This document shows, piece after piece, positions 24,160 through 31,948 of a DNA stretch of 64,000 bases. The position numbers and the translations under genes were made by a program. The first letter of the stretch is position 1; each line of letters starts with the position of its first letter. The stretch spans positions 1-64,000 of the forward strand of contig CAJTMG010000009.1 of NCBI GenBank assembly GCA_910577405.1, written 5' to 3'. The DNA comes from an uncultured Oscillibacter sp. (GTDB taxonomy: Bacteria > Bacillota > Clostridia > Oscillospirales > Oscillospiraceae). A model generated the notes under the pieces. That model saw nothing but the letters and a program-made list of their open reading frames with translations, made no database searches and was not told where the DNA came from.

Positions 24160-24834
24160 TCAGTATCCATTCAGAAGGCCGTACGCCAGAGCTTCTGTCT
24201 GCTGCTGAATCTCCTGTGGGGATCTGGGCCGTCCCTGCACCGCGCAGTCAATCACAGCCCAACGGAGCTTTCGGGCGATATCGAGGGCGCTTTCCTGGCA
24301 CCGGCGGAGATACTCCTGGTCCTGCTCATGGATGTCCACAGCCGCGCCGGTTTCCTGACTGCGTTGGCGTATCATTTCGGCGGAGACTTCGGCAGGCATA
24401 TGGAGATAGATCACAAGGTCCGGCTCCGGCAGGGAAAGGCGGCGGTACTCAAAGTCAAAGAGCCAGTCAAGGAACGCCCAGCGCTGGTCCTCGGGCAGTT
24501 TGGAAGCCTGATGGACGGCGTTGGAGGTCGTATAGCGGTTTGCAACAATCACGCCGCCGGATTCATAGAACCCGCCCCAATCCTGTTTATAAGAAGCGAA
24601 GCGGTCCACGGCAAAGAGCACGGACGCAGCGCAGGCGCCCACATCTCCGGGTTTATCCCCCAACGCGCCGTGAAGGTAGAGGTTGGCGGGTTCGGCAAAT
24701 GGATTGCCATAGCGTGGGAAATCAATTTCGCGGCAGGGGATGTTTCGGGCTTCCAGGGACTGAAGGAGACGTTTTGTCTGTGTCGCCTTGCCGGAACCGT
24801 CGGTGCCTTCGAATACAATCAGTTTTCCTTTCAT
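24160..24834 (-). CDS. Thymidylate-kinase-like protein
   Basis: 224 residues with a dTMP-kinase fold: P-loop FEGTDGSGKATQT (residues 7-19), DFPRYG near residue 42, the DR[YH]-type motif as NRYTTSNAVHQ, and a lid region. The P-loop has Ala where Ser/Thr usually coordinates magnesium (GKA instead of GK[ST]), a variant seen in a Clostridia subgroup; the following Thr may substitute. Start ATG 24834 overlaps the upstream wecG-like gene by four bases. It may be the main tmk or a paralogue for salvage. Confidence 0.85.
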   Translation of the reverse strand: MKGKLIVFEGTDGSGKATQTKRLLQSLEARNIPCREIDFPRYGNPFAEPANLYLHGALGDKPGDVGACAASVLFAVDRFASYKQDWGGFYESGGVIVANRYTTSNAVHQASKLPEDQRWAFLDWLFDFEYRRLSLPEPDLVIYLHMPAEVSAEMIRQRSQETGAAVDIHEQDQEYLRRCQESALDIARKLRWAVIDCAVQGRPRSPQEIQQQTEALAYGLLNGY

Positions 24835-25550
24835 TTCCGGCGTTTCTCCTGCTGCACGTGGACCAGGAAAAGTGGGAGCTTCATCATCCGTCCTATGCGC
24901 CGCGGTTCTTTGCAGAGGCGGTAGAACCACTCCAGACCATGGTCAGACCAGAATCTGGGCGCGCGCTTGACGGTCCCCGCGAACACGTCCAGGCTGCCCC
25001 CCAATCCGCAGAGAAGCCTTGCGTTGGTAGCGGAACCGTTCCTGGCCATCCATAGCTCCTGCTTTGGCGCGCCCAGGCAGACAAAGACCGCATCCGCGCC
25101 GCTGTTCCGAATGGCTTCAATCACCGGCCCATCATCCTGAAAGTAGCCGTCATGTGTCCCGGCGATGGTCAGTCCCGGGTATTTTTCTGCCAGACGTTTT
25201 CCCGCGGTTTCAGCCACGCCCGGTTTAGCTCCCAGAAGGTAGAGGGACATACCTTTCGCCGCCATCTCTTCCATCAGCCCTGCGGCAAATTCGATGCCCG
25301 GCACCTTGGTTTTCAGGGGCGTGCCCAGCATACGGGCGCCCTTGACCACCCCGATGCCGTCCGCAAGCACCAGGTCCGCGCCGTTGACCGCACGCATGGC
25401 CTCTGGATTTTCGCGGCAGACCTCCACGATTTCCGGGTTGGGGGTTACCACGTAATGGGCGCCCGGCTGTCCCAGCAGTTCGGTTCCGCGGGCGACGGCT
25501 TCCTTCATGGTTACATTGTCGAAGCCTACGCCCAGTACATTGATCCGCAC
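24831..25550 (-). CDS. WecG/TagA/CpsF-family glycosyltransferase
   Basis: 239 residues: VLGVGFDNVTMKEAV, VTPNPEIVEVCREN, LADGIGVVKGARMLG, then YLLGAKPGVAETAG and VCLGAPKQELWMA, all GT26 motifs. TagA-like enzymes add N-acetylmannosamine to lipid-linked GlcNAc for wall teichoic acid; WecG makes enterobacterial common antigen. GTG 25550 is preferred because GAGGTGAT lies just before it; ATG 25598 is possible but has no ribosome site. It is in a minus-strand operon with the 127-residue membrane protein and the kinase. Confidence 0.9.
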   Translation of the reverse strand: MRINVLGVGFDNVTMKEAVARGTELLGQPGAHYVVTPNPEIVEVCRENPEAMRAVNGADLVLADGIGVVKGARMLGTPLKTKVPGIEFAAGLMEEMAAKGMSLYLLGAKPGVAETAGKRLAEKYPGLTIAGTHDGYFQDDGPVIEAIRNSGADAVFVCLGAPKQELWMARNGSATNARLLCGLGGSLDVFAGTVKRAPRFWSDHGLEWFYRLCKEPRRIGRMMKLPLFLVHVQQEKRRK

Positions 25551-25587
25551 GGAATCACCTCGTTTTTTCACAAGTCTTTTTATTGTA

Positions 25588-25971
25588 TCACATTTCATTC
25601 TGCTTGTCCAATCCTGATTCCATCGTTTGCAAATCGTTCATATCCGTACCCACCGAACACCGCCTCTGCCAGCGTCCTGCAAAACCCGGCGGCGCGTTCC
25701 GGAATTGATAGCTGTACTTTTTTCCGTTCCGCAGGAGGACGTGAACCAGCAGGTTTTCATGAGAATCGTCCGCGTCCCGGAGGGAAAGCTCCACCCGGGC
25801 AATCCTGCACAGCGCATGGGCTTCCGGGATTTTGTAATTCAGCACCAGACGGCCGTCCGCAATGTAATACGGTCCCGCGTCAGGCCGGTGAGGGAACCGT
25901 GTGCGCCGGAGCCAGACGATGCCCAAACACAGGACGGCAAGGAAGAAGACGGCGGGCAAGAGCATCCACAT
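25588..25971 (-). CDS. Small single-pass membrane protein, unknown function
   Basis: 127 residues: an N-terminal hydrophobic segment (LLPAVFFLAVLCLGIVWL) with positive residues after it, then a predicted soluble domain with beta-rich pattern (YYIADGRLVLNYKI, VHVLLRNGKKYSYQF). I do not recognise a family. It begins 7 bp after the DMT exporter gene and runs up to the glycosyltransferase, so all are probably cotranscribed. The organisation suggests an anchored cytoplasmic or external domain, orientation undetermined. Confidence 0.65.
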   Translation of the reverse strand: MWMLLPAVFFLAVLCLGIVWLRRTRFPHRPDAGPYYIADGRLVLNYKIPEAHALCRIARVELSLRDADDSHENLLVHVLLRNGKKYSYQFRNAPPGFAGRWQRRCSVGTDMNDLQTMESGLDKQNEM

Positions 25972-25977
25972 AAGCGG

Positions 25978-26877
25978 TCAGGCGAATCTGGTTTTCTTGT
26001 CAGGAAGCTGTGCCAGGACAACGGCGGCCAGCATCAGGGCACAGCCAAAGAGTTCCCGGGAGGACAGCCGGTCATGGAGAATCAGTACGCCTGCCAGGGT
26101 CGCAAAGACGGATTCCATGCTCATCAGAAGGGAGACGACGGCGGGGTCAGAATCCTTCTGGGCGAGGATTTGCAGGGTATAGGCCACGCCGCTGGAGAAC
26201 ACGCCCACATAGAGGACAGGCCCCAGCCATTCGGAAGCAAGGGCGGGGTCAGGGAGTCGGTCGGCGAAGGAGCCCAAGGCGGACAGGACGGACATCACAA
26301 AGAACTGACAGCAGGACAGAGCCACGCCGTCCACCTTCTGCCCGAAATGGTCCACGGCCATGATCTGGACGGAGAAGCAGAACGCGCACAGAAGGACGTA
26401 AAAATCCCCGGTGGTAATCGAAAATCCGTCTGTAATACAAAGGCAGTACAACCCGCCCACGGCCAGGACGATGCTGACCCAGACCATACGCGGCGGTTTC
26501 CGTCCCAGCAGCAGGCCCAGCACCGGCACCAGTACGATATACAGAGCCGTAATAAAGCCCGCCTTGCCCGAGGAAGTGGTTTCCAGGCCCTTCTGCTGAA
26601 AAAAGCTGGCCACGGTTAAGGCAGCGCCGCAGCAAAGCCCGCCCAGCAGCAGATCCCGCCTTTGACCGATGGGATGGACCACGTGCCGCCGTTTCTGGAA
26701 AGCCAGCCGGAAGGACAGCAGGCACAGCAGGAACACGAAGGCAATCACAGCCCTTGCCGCGTTGAAGACGAAGGGGCCCATATAGTCTGCGCCGATACTT
26801 TGAGCGACGAAGGCAGTTCCCCAGATCATGGCGGTCAAAAGGGGAAGCACGTTCTGTCGTACACGATTTACTTTCAT
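25978..26877 (-). CDS. EamA/DMT-family transporter
   Basis: 299 residues with ten predicted helices in two EamA repeats: LLTAMIWGTAFVAQSIGADY at the N-terminus and GVFSSGVAYTLQILAQKDSD, then LMSMESVFATLAGVLILHDRL in the second repeat. AGGAG precedes ATG 26877. DMT members export amino acids, nucleotides or other metabolites; the substrate is unknown. It is first in a minus-strand operon and is divergent from the 3-methyladenine glycosylase gene. Confidence 0.92.
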   Translation of the reverse strand: MKVNRVRQNVLPLLTAMIWGTAFVAQSIGADYMGPFVFNAARAVIAFVFLLCLLSFRLAFQKRRHVVHPIGQRRDLLLGGLCCGAALTVASFFQQKGLETTSSGKAGFITALYIVLVPVLGLLLGRKPPRMVWVSIVLAVGGLYCLCITDGFSITTGDFYVLLCAFCFSVQIMAVDHFGQKVDGVALSCCQFFVMSVLSALGSFADRLPDPALASEWLGPVLYVGVFSSGVAYTLQILAQKDSDPAVVSLLMSMESVFATLAGVLILHDRLSSRELFGCALMLAAVVLAQLPDKKTRFA

Positions 26878-27000
26878 TTTGCTTGCTCCTGTTACAAATT
26901 TCTGATACAATAGCCAAACAGACGAATGAGGGCCGCGTGTTGGAAACCCGATTTGACTGAAAGGCCGCACAAATCAGTATTGTAACACCGAGGTGAGGAA

Positions 27001-27633
27001 ATGGCAAGACTTTCCCGAGAATTCTACAATCGCGACACCCTGACGGCGGCTTGCGAGCTGTTGGGGAAGTATGTGGTGCGCCGTCTGGAAGGGGAGCTGC
27101 TAGCGGGCCGGATCGTGGAGACAGAGGCGTATATCGGGCGGTGCGACAAGGCGTGCCACGCGTACAACTACCGCCGGACAAAGCGCACGGAGACCCTCTT
27201 TGCCCAGCCGGGAACCTCCTATATCTATCTGATCTACGGTATGTACCACTGTCTGAATTTCGTCACGGAGCCGGAAGGAGAACCTGCGGCGGTGCTGCTT
27301 CGGGGAATTGAACCGGCGGCGGGCGAGAAGACGATGGCGCGCCTGCGGTACGGAGACAAGCCACTGACAAACTATCGGAAAAAGCATTTTGCGGACGGTC
27401 CCGGAAAGGTCTGCCAGGCATTGGGGCTGACCCGGATGCAGAATGGACTGGACCTGACGGGGGAAGAATTATTTCTCTGCGAAAGCCTGAAGGAGATTGG
27501 GCTGGAAGCGCGGGAGCCGGTACGGGAACGCGTCCGGACAGGCCCGAGAATCGGCATAGACTATGCGGAAGAAGCCAAGGACTTCCCATGGCGGTTCTGG
27601 CTGGAAAAGGAGGAAGATGATGCTGCTGTTTGA
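27001..27633 (+). CDS. DNA-3-methyladenine glycosylase (AAG/MPG family)
   Basis: 210 residues. The start (LSREFYNRDTLTAACELLGK) and the motifs IVETEAYIGRCDKACHA, TSYIYLIYGMYHCLNFV and PGKVCQALGLTRMQNGLDLT, given in pieces, are those of the AAG superfamily, whose catalytic Glu is in VETEAY and Tyr in YIYLIYGMY. It removes alkylated purines such as 3-methyladenine during base excision repair. GAGGTGAGG precedes the ATG. The gene overlaps the HAD hydrolase by about 14 bp, starting a three-gene operon. Confidence 0.95.
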   Translation: MARLSREFYNRDTLTAACELLGKYVVRRLEGELLAGRIVETEAYIGRCDKACHAYNYRRTKRTETLFAQPGTSYIYLIYGMYHCLNFVTEPEGEPAAVLLRGIEPAAGEKTMARLRYGDKPLTNYRKKHFADGPGKVCQALGLTRMQNGLDLTGEELFLCESLKEIGLEAREPVRERVRTGPRIGIDYAEEAKDFPWRFWLEKEEDDAAV

Positions 27634-28261
27634 TATGGACGGGACCCTGATCGACTCTAATGGCGTATGGCGGGAGGTAGACCGGACATTTCTGGCCCGC
27701 CGGGGTCTGTCGTACACTCATGCGTATTATGAAGGAGTCGCCCACACAACGCTCCCCACGGCGGCGAAGTTCACAAAGGAGTTCTGCAAGCTGACGGAGA
27801 GCTGCGAGGACATCATAGCGGAATGGCTGGAGCTGTCCAACGACATTTACGCCCGCGTGCCCGTCAAACCCGGCGTCCGGGCGTATCTGAAGCAGTGCAG
27901 GGCCCAGGGGGAGCGGATGGCGGTGGTGACTTCCAGCGTTCCGGAACACTGTCATACAGCTATGGAACGGCTGGATCTGATGAAATATTTCGAGCGCGTT
28001 ACTTTTGCCCAGGAACTGGGTCTGGAGAAGCGGAATCCTGAAATCTGGCTTGCCGCCGCGAAAGCTGCCGGAACGCCGCCGGAGGACTGTGTGGCCTATG
28101 ACGACAGCCTTGCCGCTCTGCACGGCGCCAGGGAAGCTGGAATGCGGACCGTAGGGGTACACGACAAATTTTTCGCCCAGGATGAAAAGGCCATGGAGGA
28201 ATTCTGCGACGTGTTTATCCGCAGCTTTGAGGAGCTTCTGATTCCGGAGGCAAAGCGATGA
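27620..28261 (+). CDS. HAD-superfamily phosphatase (phosphoglycolate phosphatase-like)
   Basis: 213 residues. Motif I is LLFDMDGTLIDSN at the N-terminus, motif II VVTSSVPEH (S of VTS), Lys in GLEKRNPEIW, and the motif III Asp pair in CVAYDDSLAAL. The cap is the small helical C1 type. ATG 27620 gives a better distance to GGAGG than ATG 27617. In an operon with the alkylation-repair glycosylase it may clean up phosphoglycolate or a nucleotide, but HAD substrates cannot be read from sequence. It overlaps the next start by 4 bp. Confidence 0.88.
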   Translation: MLLFDMDGTLIDSNGVWREVDRTFLARRGLSYTHAYYEGVAHTTLPTAAKFTKEFCKLTESCEDIIAEWLELSNDIYARVPVKPGVRAYLKQCRAQGERMAVVTSSVPEHCHTAMERLDLMKYFERVTFAQELGLEKRNPEIWLAAAKAAGTPPEDCVAYDDSLAALHGAREAGMRTVGVHDKFFAQDEKAMEEFCDVFIRSFEELLIPEAKR

Positions 28262-28848
28262 TCGCGGAAGCGCTGGAATCCGGGGAGCTGACCGGCCGGG
28301 ACTTTGGGCGCGAGACGGTGTTGGGGCTGGATTTCACAGACCAGACCTGCCGGGAGACGGAATTTCACGGGGCGCGATTTACAGCCTGCGATTTCACTGG
28401 CACGGCCTTTTACGGCTGTACCTTTGACCGCTGTGCCTTTCAGGAATGCCAGTTTCCCCGGAGCTGGTGGAAGGACTGCCGTTTACAGGACTGCAAGGCG
28501 GAAGGGACGGATTTCCGGAAAGCCCGCTTCAAGGACTGCGCCCTGACCGAGAACCGCCTGCGCTACGGCAACTTTTTCGGCGCGCAATGGGAACGCTGTA
28601 CCCTGACGGCCTGCGACTTCACGGAAGCGACGCTGCAGGAAACGGTATTCAAAAAGACGGCCCTGGAAAAGACGGATTTCACAGGCGCATCGCTGTTCCG
28701 GGCAATGCTGACGGGGATGGATTTCTCCCGCTGTACGTTGGATAAGATCATATTGTCCGCGTCGTGCCAGGAATTGAAGGGCGCGAAAATCAATACCCAA
28801 CAGGCGGCGATTGTGGCAAAAATCCTGGGCATTGAAGTGACACCATAA
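28258..28848 (+). CDS. Pentapeptide repeat protein
   Basis: 196 residues, mostly tandem pentapeptides of the form A(D/N)Fxx: FTACDFTGTAFYGCTFDRCA, TDFRKARFKDCAL, CDFTEATLQETVFKKTALEK and TDFTGASLFRAML. A short non-repeat helical break near residue 100 and a C-terminal helix resemble the Qnr/McbG layout, a right-handed beta helix imitating DNA. Some relatives protect gyrase, but many have unknown roles. The ATGA overlap with the HAD gene ties it to an operon with a DNA-repair glycosylase, which fits a DNA-related job. Confidence 0.85.
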   Translation: MIAEALESGELTGRDFGRETVLGLDFTDQTCRETEFHGARFTACDFTGTAFYGCTFDRCAFQECQFPRSWWKDCRLQDCKAEGTDFRKARFKDCALTENRLRYGNFFGAQWERCTLTACDFTEATLQETVFKKTALEKTDFTGASLFRAMLTGMDFSRCTLDKIILSASCQELKGAKINTQQAAIVAKILGIEVTP

Positions 28849-28855
28849 GAAAACG

Positions 28856-28891
28856 GCGTCCTCCGGAGCTTCGGAAGACGCTGTTCTTTTA
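28856..28891 (+). terminator. Rho-independent terminator after the repair operon
   Basis: GCGTCCTCCG (28856-28865) pairs with CGGAAGACGC (28872-28881), followed by a T-rich run. Transcripts of the convergent XRE gene end in the same place. Confidence 0.75.
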
Positions 28892-30004
28892 TTCATTTTC
28901 GTACCCCTCCAGCAGAAGGGAGCCGGTGTCTGTCAGGGTATAACGTGCCTTGATCTGACCTTCCCAGTCCCGGACGCAGAACCCCGCCGACGCGTCGAAT
29001 TCAATAGGCGTCTGTCCGTAGGCTTCGGGAGTCAGCTCATAACGCCGCCCCTCTCCGGTAACGCGGGAAGTGTCGTAGATGTGCAGGTATGTAGGCAGTC
29101 CGTGGGTGGTAATCACTTCATCCTCGCCGTCGCCGTCCACGTCGCATTCCTCCGGCGAAAGTCTCCCGCTGGCCTGTAAGAGCAATTTCGGCCCGTCTTC
29201 TGTAAGGATAAAATACCAGTTTGTCACGCAGGCCGCGCCCTCTGTCAGACTGACCTTATAACCGTTATAGCCGAAAACATTGCCGAAATACGCTGCTTCC
29301 AGACCGTCCTGATTCACATAATGATTGTAATCCGACAGCCGTCCTAAAACCTCTTCTCCACCGTCCGCCTTCATCCAGAAAGCCCAGATTTCCCAGAAGG
29401 TGGTTCGGTTCTCCTGCAACGGGTTTGCCCTGCGGATTTCCAGCCGGGAGCCGTCAGCGTAAGGACCCCGGAACTGCCCGCTGAACAGCACGTCCCCGCC
29501 CTCCGGCACTCGCTCCGAAATGGTCAGCGCCTGACAGCCGATGTCCTCCACCCGTTCCACCGCCAAAGGCAAAGACCGGGGGAACATATAGGCTGTATCA
29601 CCTTCGGATACCGTGGACTCAGAGCCGTCAGGATTTTCCGCCGGTTCCCCGATGGCTGTGAGAGGCGGGTTTGGTTTCATGTCGCGGGCTTTTTTTGCAC
29701 GCGCCACGAATACCAGAGAAACCGTCAGGGCCACGGTCAGCACCAGACACAGCGCCCCTAATCCCAACGCCGCCGCTTTCCACTTCCGGAGTGCATCATT
29801 TTCCGGGCTGGCTGGCGGTTCCAGGGCTTCCGGCGGCAAATCCAGCGCTTCCCCCAACCGTGCCAGTTTTGCCGCGGCGGGCCGGGACTGATTGGCCTCC
29901 CATTTGCTTACCGCCTGCCGGGTTACTTCCATCGCTTCCGCAAGCTGTTCCTGTGTCAGACGCTTCTCTTCCCGGGCTTTCTTGATTTGTTCGCCAAAGT
30001 TCAT
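28889..30004 (-). CDS. XRE-family regulator with membrane anchor and external domain
   Basis: 371 residues. An N-terminal XRE HTH (GEQIKKAREEKRLTQEQLAE ... RQAVSKWEANQSRP, residues 4-42), one membrane helix near residues 90-112 (ALGLGALCLVLTVALTVSLVFV), and about 250 extracytoplasmic residues with YESTERVxxx-free beta-rich sequence and a DVDGDGEDEV calcium-like loop. ATG 30004 follows AAAGGAGG. The layout suggests direct signalling from outside to DNA. A large inverted repeat lies next to its promoter, and a second gene of the same layout is at 54785. Confidence 0.85.
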   Translation of the reverse strand: MNFGEQIKKAREEKRLTQEQLAEAMEVTRQAVSKWEANQSRPAAAKLARLGEALDLPPEALEPPASPENDALRKWKAAALGLGALCLVLTVALTVSLVFVARAKKARDMKPNPPLTAIGEPAENPDGSESTVSEGDTAYMFPRSLPLAVERVEDIGCQALTISERVPEGGDVLFSGQFRGPYADGSRLEIRRANPLQENRTTFWEIWAFWMKADGGEEVLGRLSDYNHYVNQDGLEAAYFGNVFGYNGYKVSLTEGAACVTNWYFILTEDGPKLLLQASGRLSPEECDVDGDGEDEVITTHGLPTYLHIYDTSRVTGEGRRYELTPEAYGQTPIEFDASAGFCVRDWEGQIKARYTLTDTGSLLLEGYENE

Positions 30005-30028
30005 GGAATTCCTCCTTTCGTTTTCCCC

Positions 30029-30097
30029 AACATAACGCAAAAAGGGCGCAAATACAACCAACTTCCCCGCAACTTGAACCGGTTGCGAGGAAGTTGG
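30029..30097 (-). promoter_or_regulatory. XRE gene promoter with large inverted repeat
   Basis: Minus-strand TTGTAT (30057-30052), 17-bp spacer, TATGTT (30034-30029). Directly upstream, arms 30058-30073 and 30082-30097 form a 16-bp inverted repeat with one mismatch. Each arm reads GTTGCG-N2-G-N2-GTTGG toward the outside or inside; the same motif occurs at 54709-54724 before the other XRE-TM gene. Confidence 0.6.
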
Positions 30098-30136
30098 AAG
30101 CAAAATCAAGCATATCCAGGGACTTCGGAGAAACAA

Positions 30137-30574
30137 TCAAGTACGTTCCGGGAACTTTGCGCAGGCCCGGTCCAATTCCTGAATCAGGTCCTTCATTTCA
30201 TCCCGGGACAGCAGGCAGGAGAGCTCAGCGGTATCGTCGCCGTCCATGGTGTTCGGCAGGACAAAGCTCACGTCCACCTGGAAGCCCTCTCCTTCCGGCT
30301 GAGCGTCCAGGGTAAACCAAGGCTCCGCGAAATCGCTGTGGTACGCGTCCTTGATCCCGGCGTTGAGGACCTTCAGCCCGCCGGTAAGTTCCTGAAGCTC
30401 ATAGGTCAGCAGGCAGCTGTTGGAATCCTTCCGGAGATTGCCTTCGCCGTCCAGCCAGGTACAGCGGAGGACAAGCCAATTCTGATCGTCGCTTCCGGGC
30501 CTGCCTTCGCCTGCGGGAAGCTCATAAGATGTAATCTGGAGTTCCAGGCTGGAGTCTCCGTCGCGAAAAAGCAC
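30137..30574 (-). CDS. WapI-family immunity-like protein
   Basis: 145 residues. The sequence ELQITSYELPAG ... NWLVLRCTWLDGEG ... CLLTYELQELTGGL follows the WapI-type pattern (L-x-I-x-x-Y-x-x-P, NWL, and CLLT-x-EL). Members protect cells against WapA-like toxin domains, but many are orphan. The GTG start at 30574 follows AAGGGGG. No toxin with RHS repeats or a secretion gene lies nearby. It stands between phosphofructokinase and the XRE-TM gene on the same strand. Confidence 0.6.
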   Translation of the reverse strand: MLFRDGDSSLELQITSYELPAGEGRPGSDDQNWLVLRCTWLDGEGNLRKDSNSCLLTYELQELTGGLKVLNAGIKDAYHSDFAEPWFTLDAQPEGEGFQVDVSFVLPNTMDGDDTAELSCLLSRDEMKDLIQELDRACAKFPERT

Positions 30575-30604
30575 CGAAACACCCCCTTATAACAAATAGC
30601 GGAA

Positions 30605-31615
30605 TCAGAAATCCGGGCCGCAGTTATTGGTCAGGGCCTCAAGGATTTTGTAGCGGTCCATCTGGAAAGACTTGGTCATTTTCAGGGCCTCTTCCATTTC
30701 GATGTCCACCAGATGACCGTCCTGGATACCGATAACGCTGTTTCCCTCGCCCTCCAGGAGCACGCGGACGGCTTCGAAACCCATACGGCTGGCGGTTTCG
30801 CGGTCCCGTGCACTGGGAGCGCCGCCACGCTGGATATGCCCCAGAACGGTGACCCGGGGATCGATGCCCAATTCTTCATGAATCTGACGGCTGATATCGG
30901 TAGCGCTGCCCGCGCCTTCGGCCACAACGATCATGTAATGAGTTGTGCCGGCGAGACGAGCCCGGCGGATTTTGTCCACGATATCATGCTCGAAATTAGG
31001 TTCCCGTTCTGGGATCAGCACAGCGGTAGCGCCCACGGAGATGCCGACATAAAGGGCCAGATGCCCCGCGTGCCGGCCCATGACTTCCACGACGGAGCAG
31101 CGTTCATGGGACTGCATGGTATCCCGGAGCTTATCGATACATTCAATGGCGGTATTGCAGGCGGAGTCAAAGCCGATGGTATAATGGGAGCAGCCGATAT
31201 CGTTGTCGATGGTAGCGGGGATACCCACGACGCGGATGCTCAGATTGGCTTCTGCGGCCTGACGGGAGAGGGCCAGCGCGCCTTTGAAAGTACCGTCGCC
31301 GCCGATGGCCACAATGCCGTCCAGGCCCAGCAGGCGGCAGGTATTCAGAGCCTTTTCCCGTCCTGCGGGTTCCATGAACTCAGCGCTTCGGGCGGTATAG
31401 AGCAGGGTGCCGCCCTTATTGATGATATGGCTGACGGTGGAGGACTTCATCGGAATAAAGTCACTGTTGATCAAGCCGTTCCAGCCCCGGCGGATGCCAA
31501 TACAGCCGATGCCTTGGTTGGAAGCCGCCCGCACCACGGCCCGGACTGCCGCGTTCATACCCGGAGCGTCGCCGCCGCTGGTGAGAACGCCGATTCTCTT
31601 TACCTTTTTTTCCAT
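30605..31615 (-). CDS. pfkA: ATP-dependent 6-phosphofructokinase
   Basis: 336 residues. IGVLTSGGDAPGMNAAVRAV at the N-terminus, IVAIGGDGTFKGA (Gly in GGDG marks ATP rather than pyrophosphate as donor), GIPATIDNDI with the catalytic Asp, and VEVMGRHAGHLAL are typical PfkA motifs. It phosphorylates fructose 6-phosphate in glycolysis and is cytoplasmic and tetrameric. AGGAGGG precedes the ATG. A very good promoter lies upstream (31724-31752). Confidence 0.97.
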   Translation of the reverse strand: MEKKVKRIGVLTSGGDAPGMNAAVRAVVRAASNQGIGCIGIRRGWNGLINSDFIPMKSSTVSHIINKGGTLLYTARSAEFMEPAGREKALNTCRLLGLDGIVAIGGDGTFKGALALSRQAAEANLSIRVVGIPATIDNDIGCSHYTIGFDSACNTAIECIDKLRDTMQSHERCSVVEVMGRHAGHLALYVGISVGATAVLIPEREPNFEHDIVDKIRRARLAGTTHYMIVVAEGAGSATDISRQIHEELGIDPRVTVLGHIQRGGAPSARDRETASRMGFEAVRVLLEGEGNSVIGIQDGHLVDIEMEEALKMTKSFQMDRYKILEALTNNCGPDF

Positions 31616-31723
31616 GAAAAACCCTCCTGATTTTGAAGATGATTTTCCCGCGGTCCGGAAGCTTGTTTTCGGATACCGCTTCGGTGGTCAGGCAGCTTTA
31701 TGCCGCTGTTCCATTCCTGATTC

Positions 31724-31752
31724 ATCATACCGCCGCCGGGGTTTTCTGTCAA
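31724..31752 (-). promoter_or_regulatory. pfkA promoter
   Basis: Minus-strand TTGACA (31752-31747), 17-bp spacer, TATGAT (31729-31724), about 110 bp upstream of the pfkA ATG. The remaining leader and the rest of the 333-bp gap 31616-31948 contain no gene. Confidence 0.7.
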
Positions 31753-31867
31753 GTTCCTTTCTGGAATCCGGCAAATTTTTCGTCGAAATCGATTACCCGT
31801 CCGAAAAAAACGCCAGATATTCCCATCAGGCAGCGGGGACAGGCTGGATTCTGTAACCGCTTTGTTC

Positions 31868-31896
31868 TTGTAATTCCGGACGGGGTATTTTATAAT
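31868..31896 (+). promoter_or_regulatory. Lipoprotein gene promoter
   Basis: TTGTAA (31868-31873), 17-bp spacer, TATAAT (31891-31896), about 50 bp before the lipoprotein ATG at 31949. Confidence 0.65.
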
Positions 31897-31948
31897 GAAA
31901 TATCCGGTATCTGGAAAATGGAATAACGGAGACAGGAGGATCAACAAA

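Noticed and set aside
23898..25055. 385-codon plus-strand frame
   Set aside because: Crosses the Cys-rich gene in another frame and is antisense to the kinase and WecG-like genes; composition is Arg-rich and unnatural.
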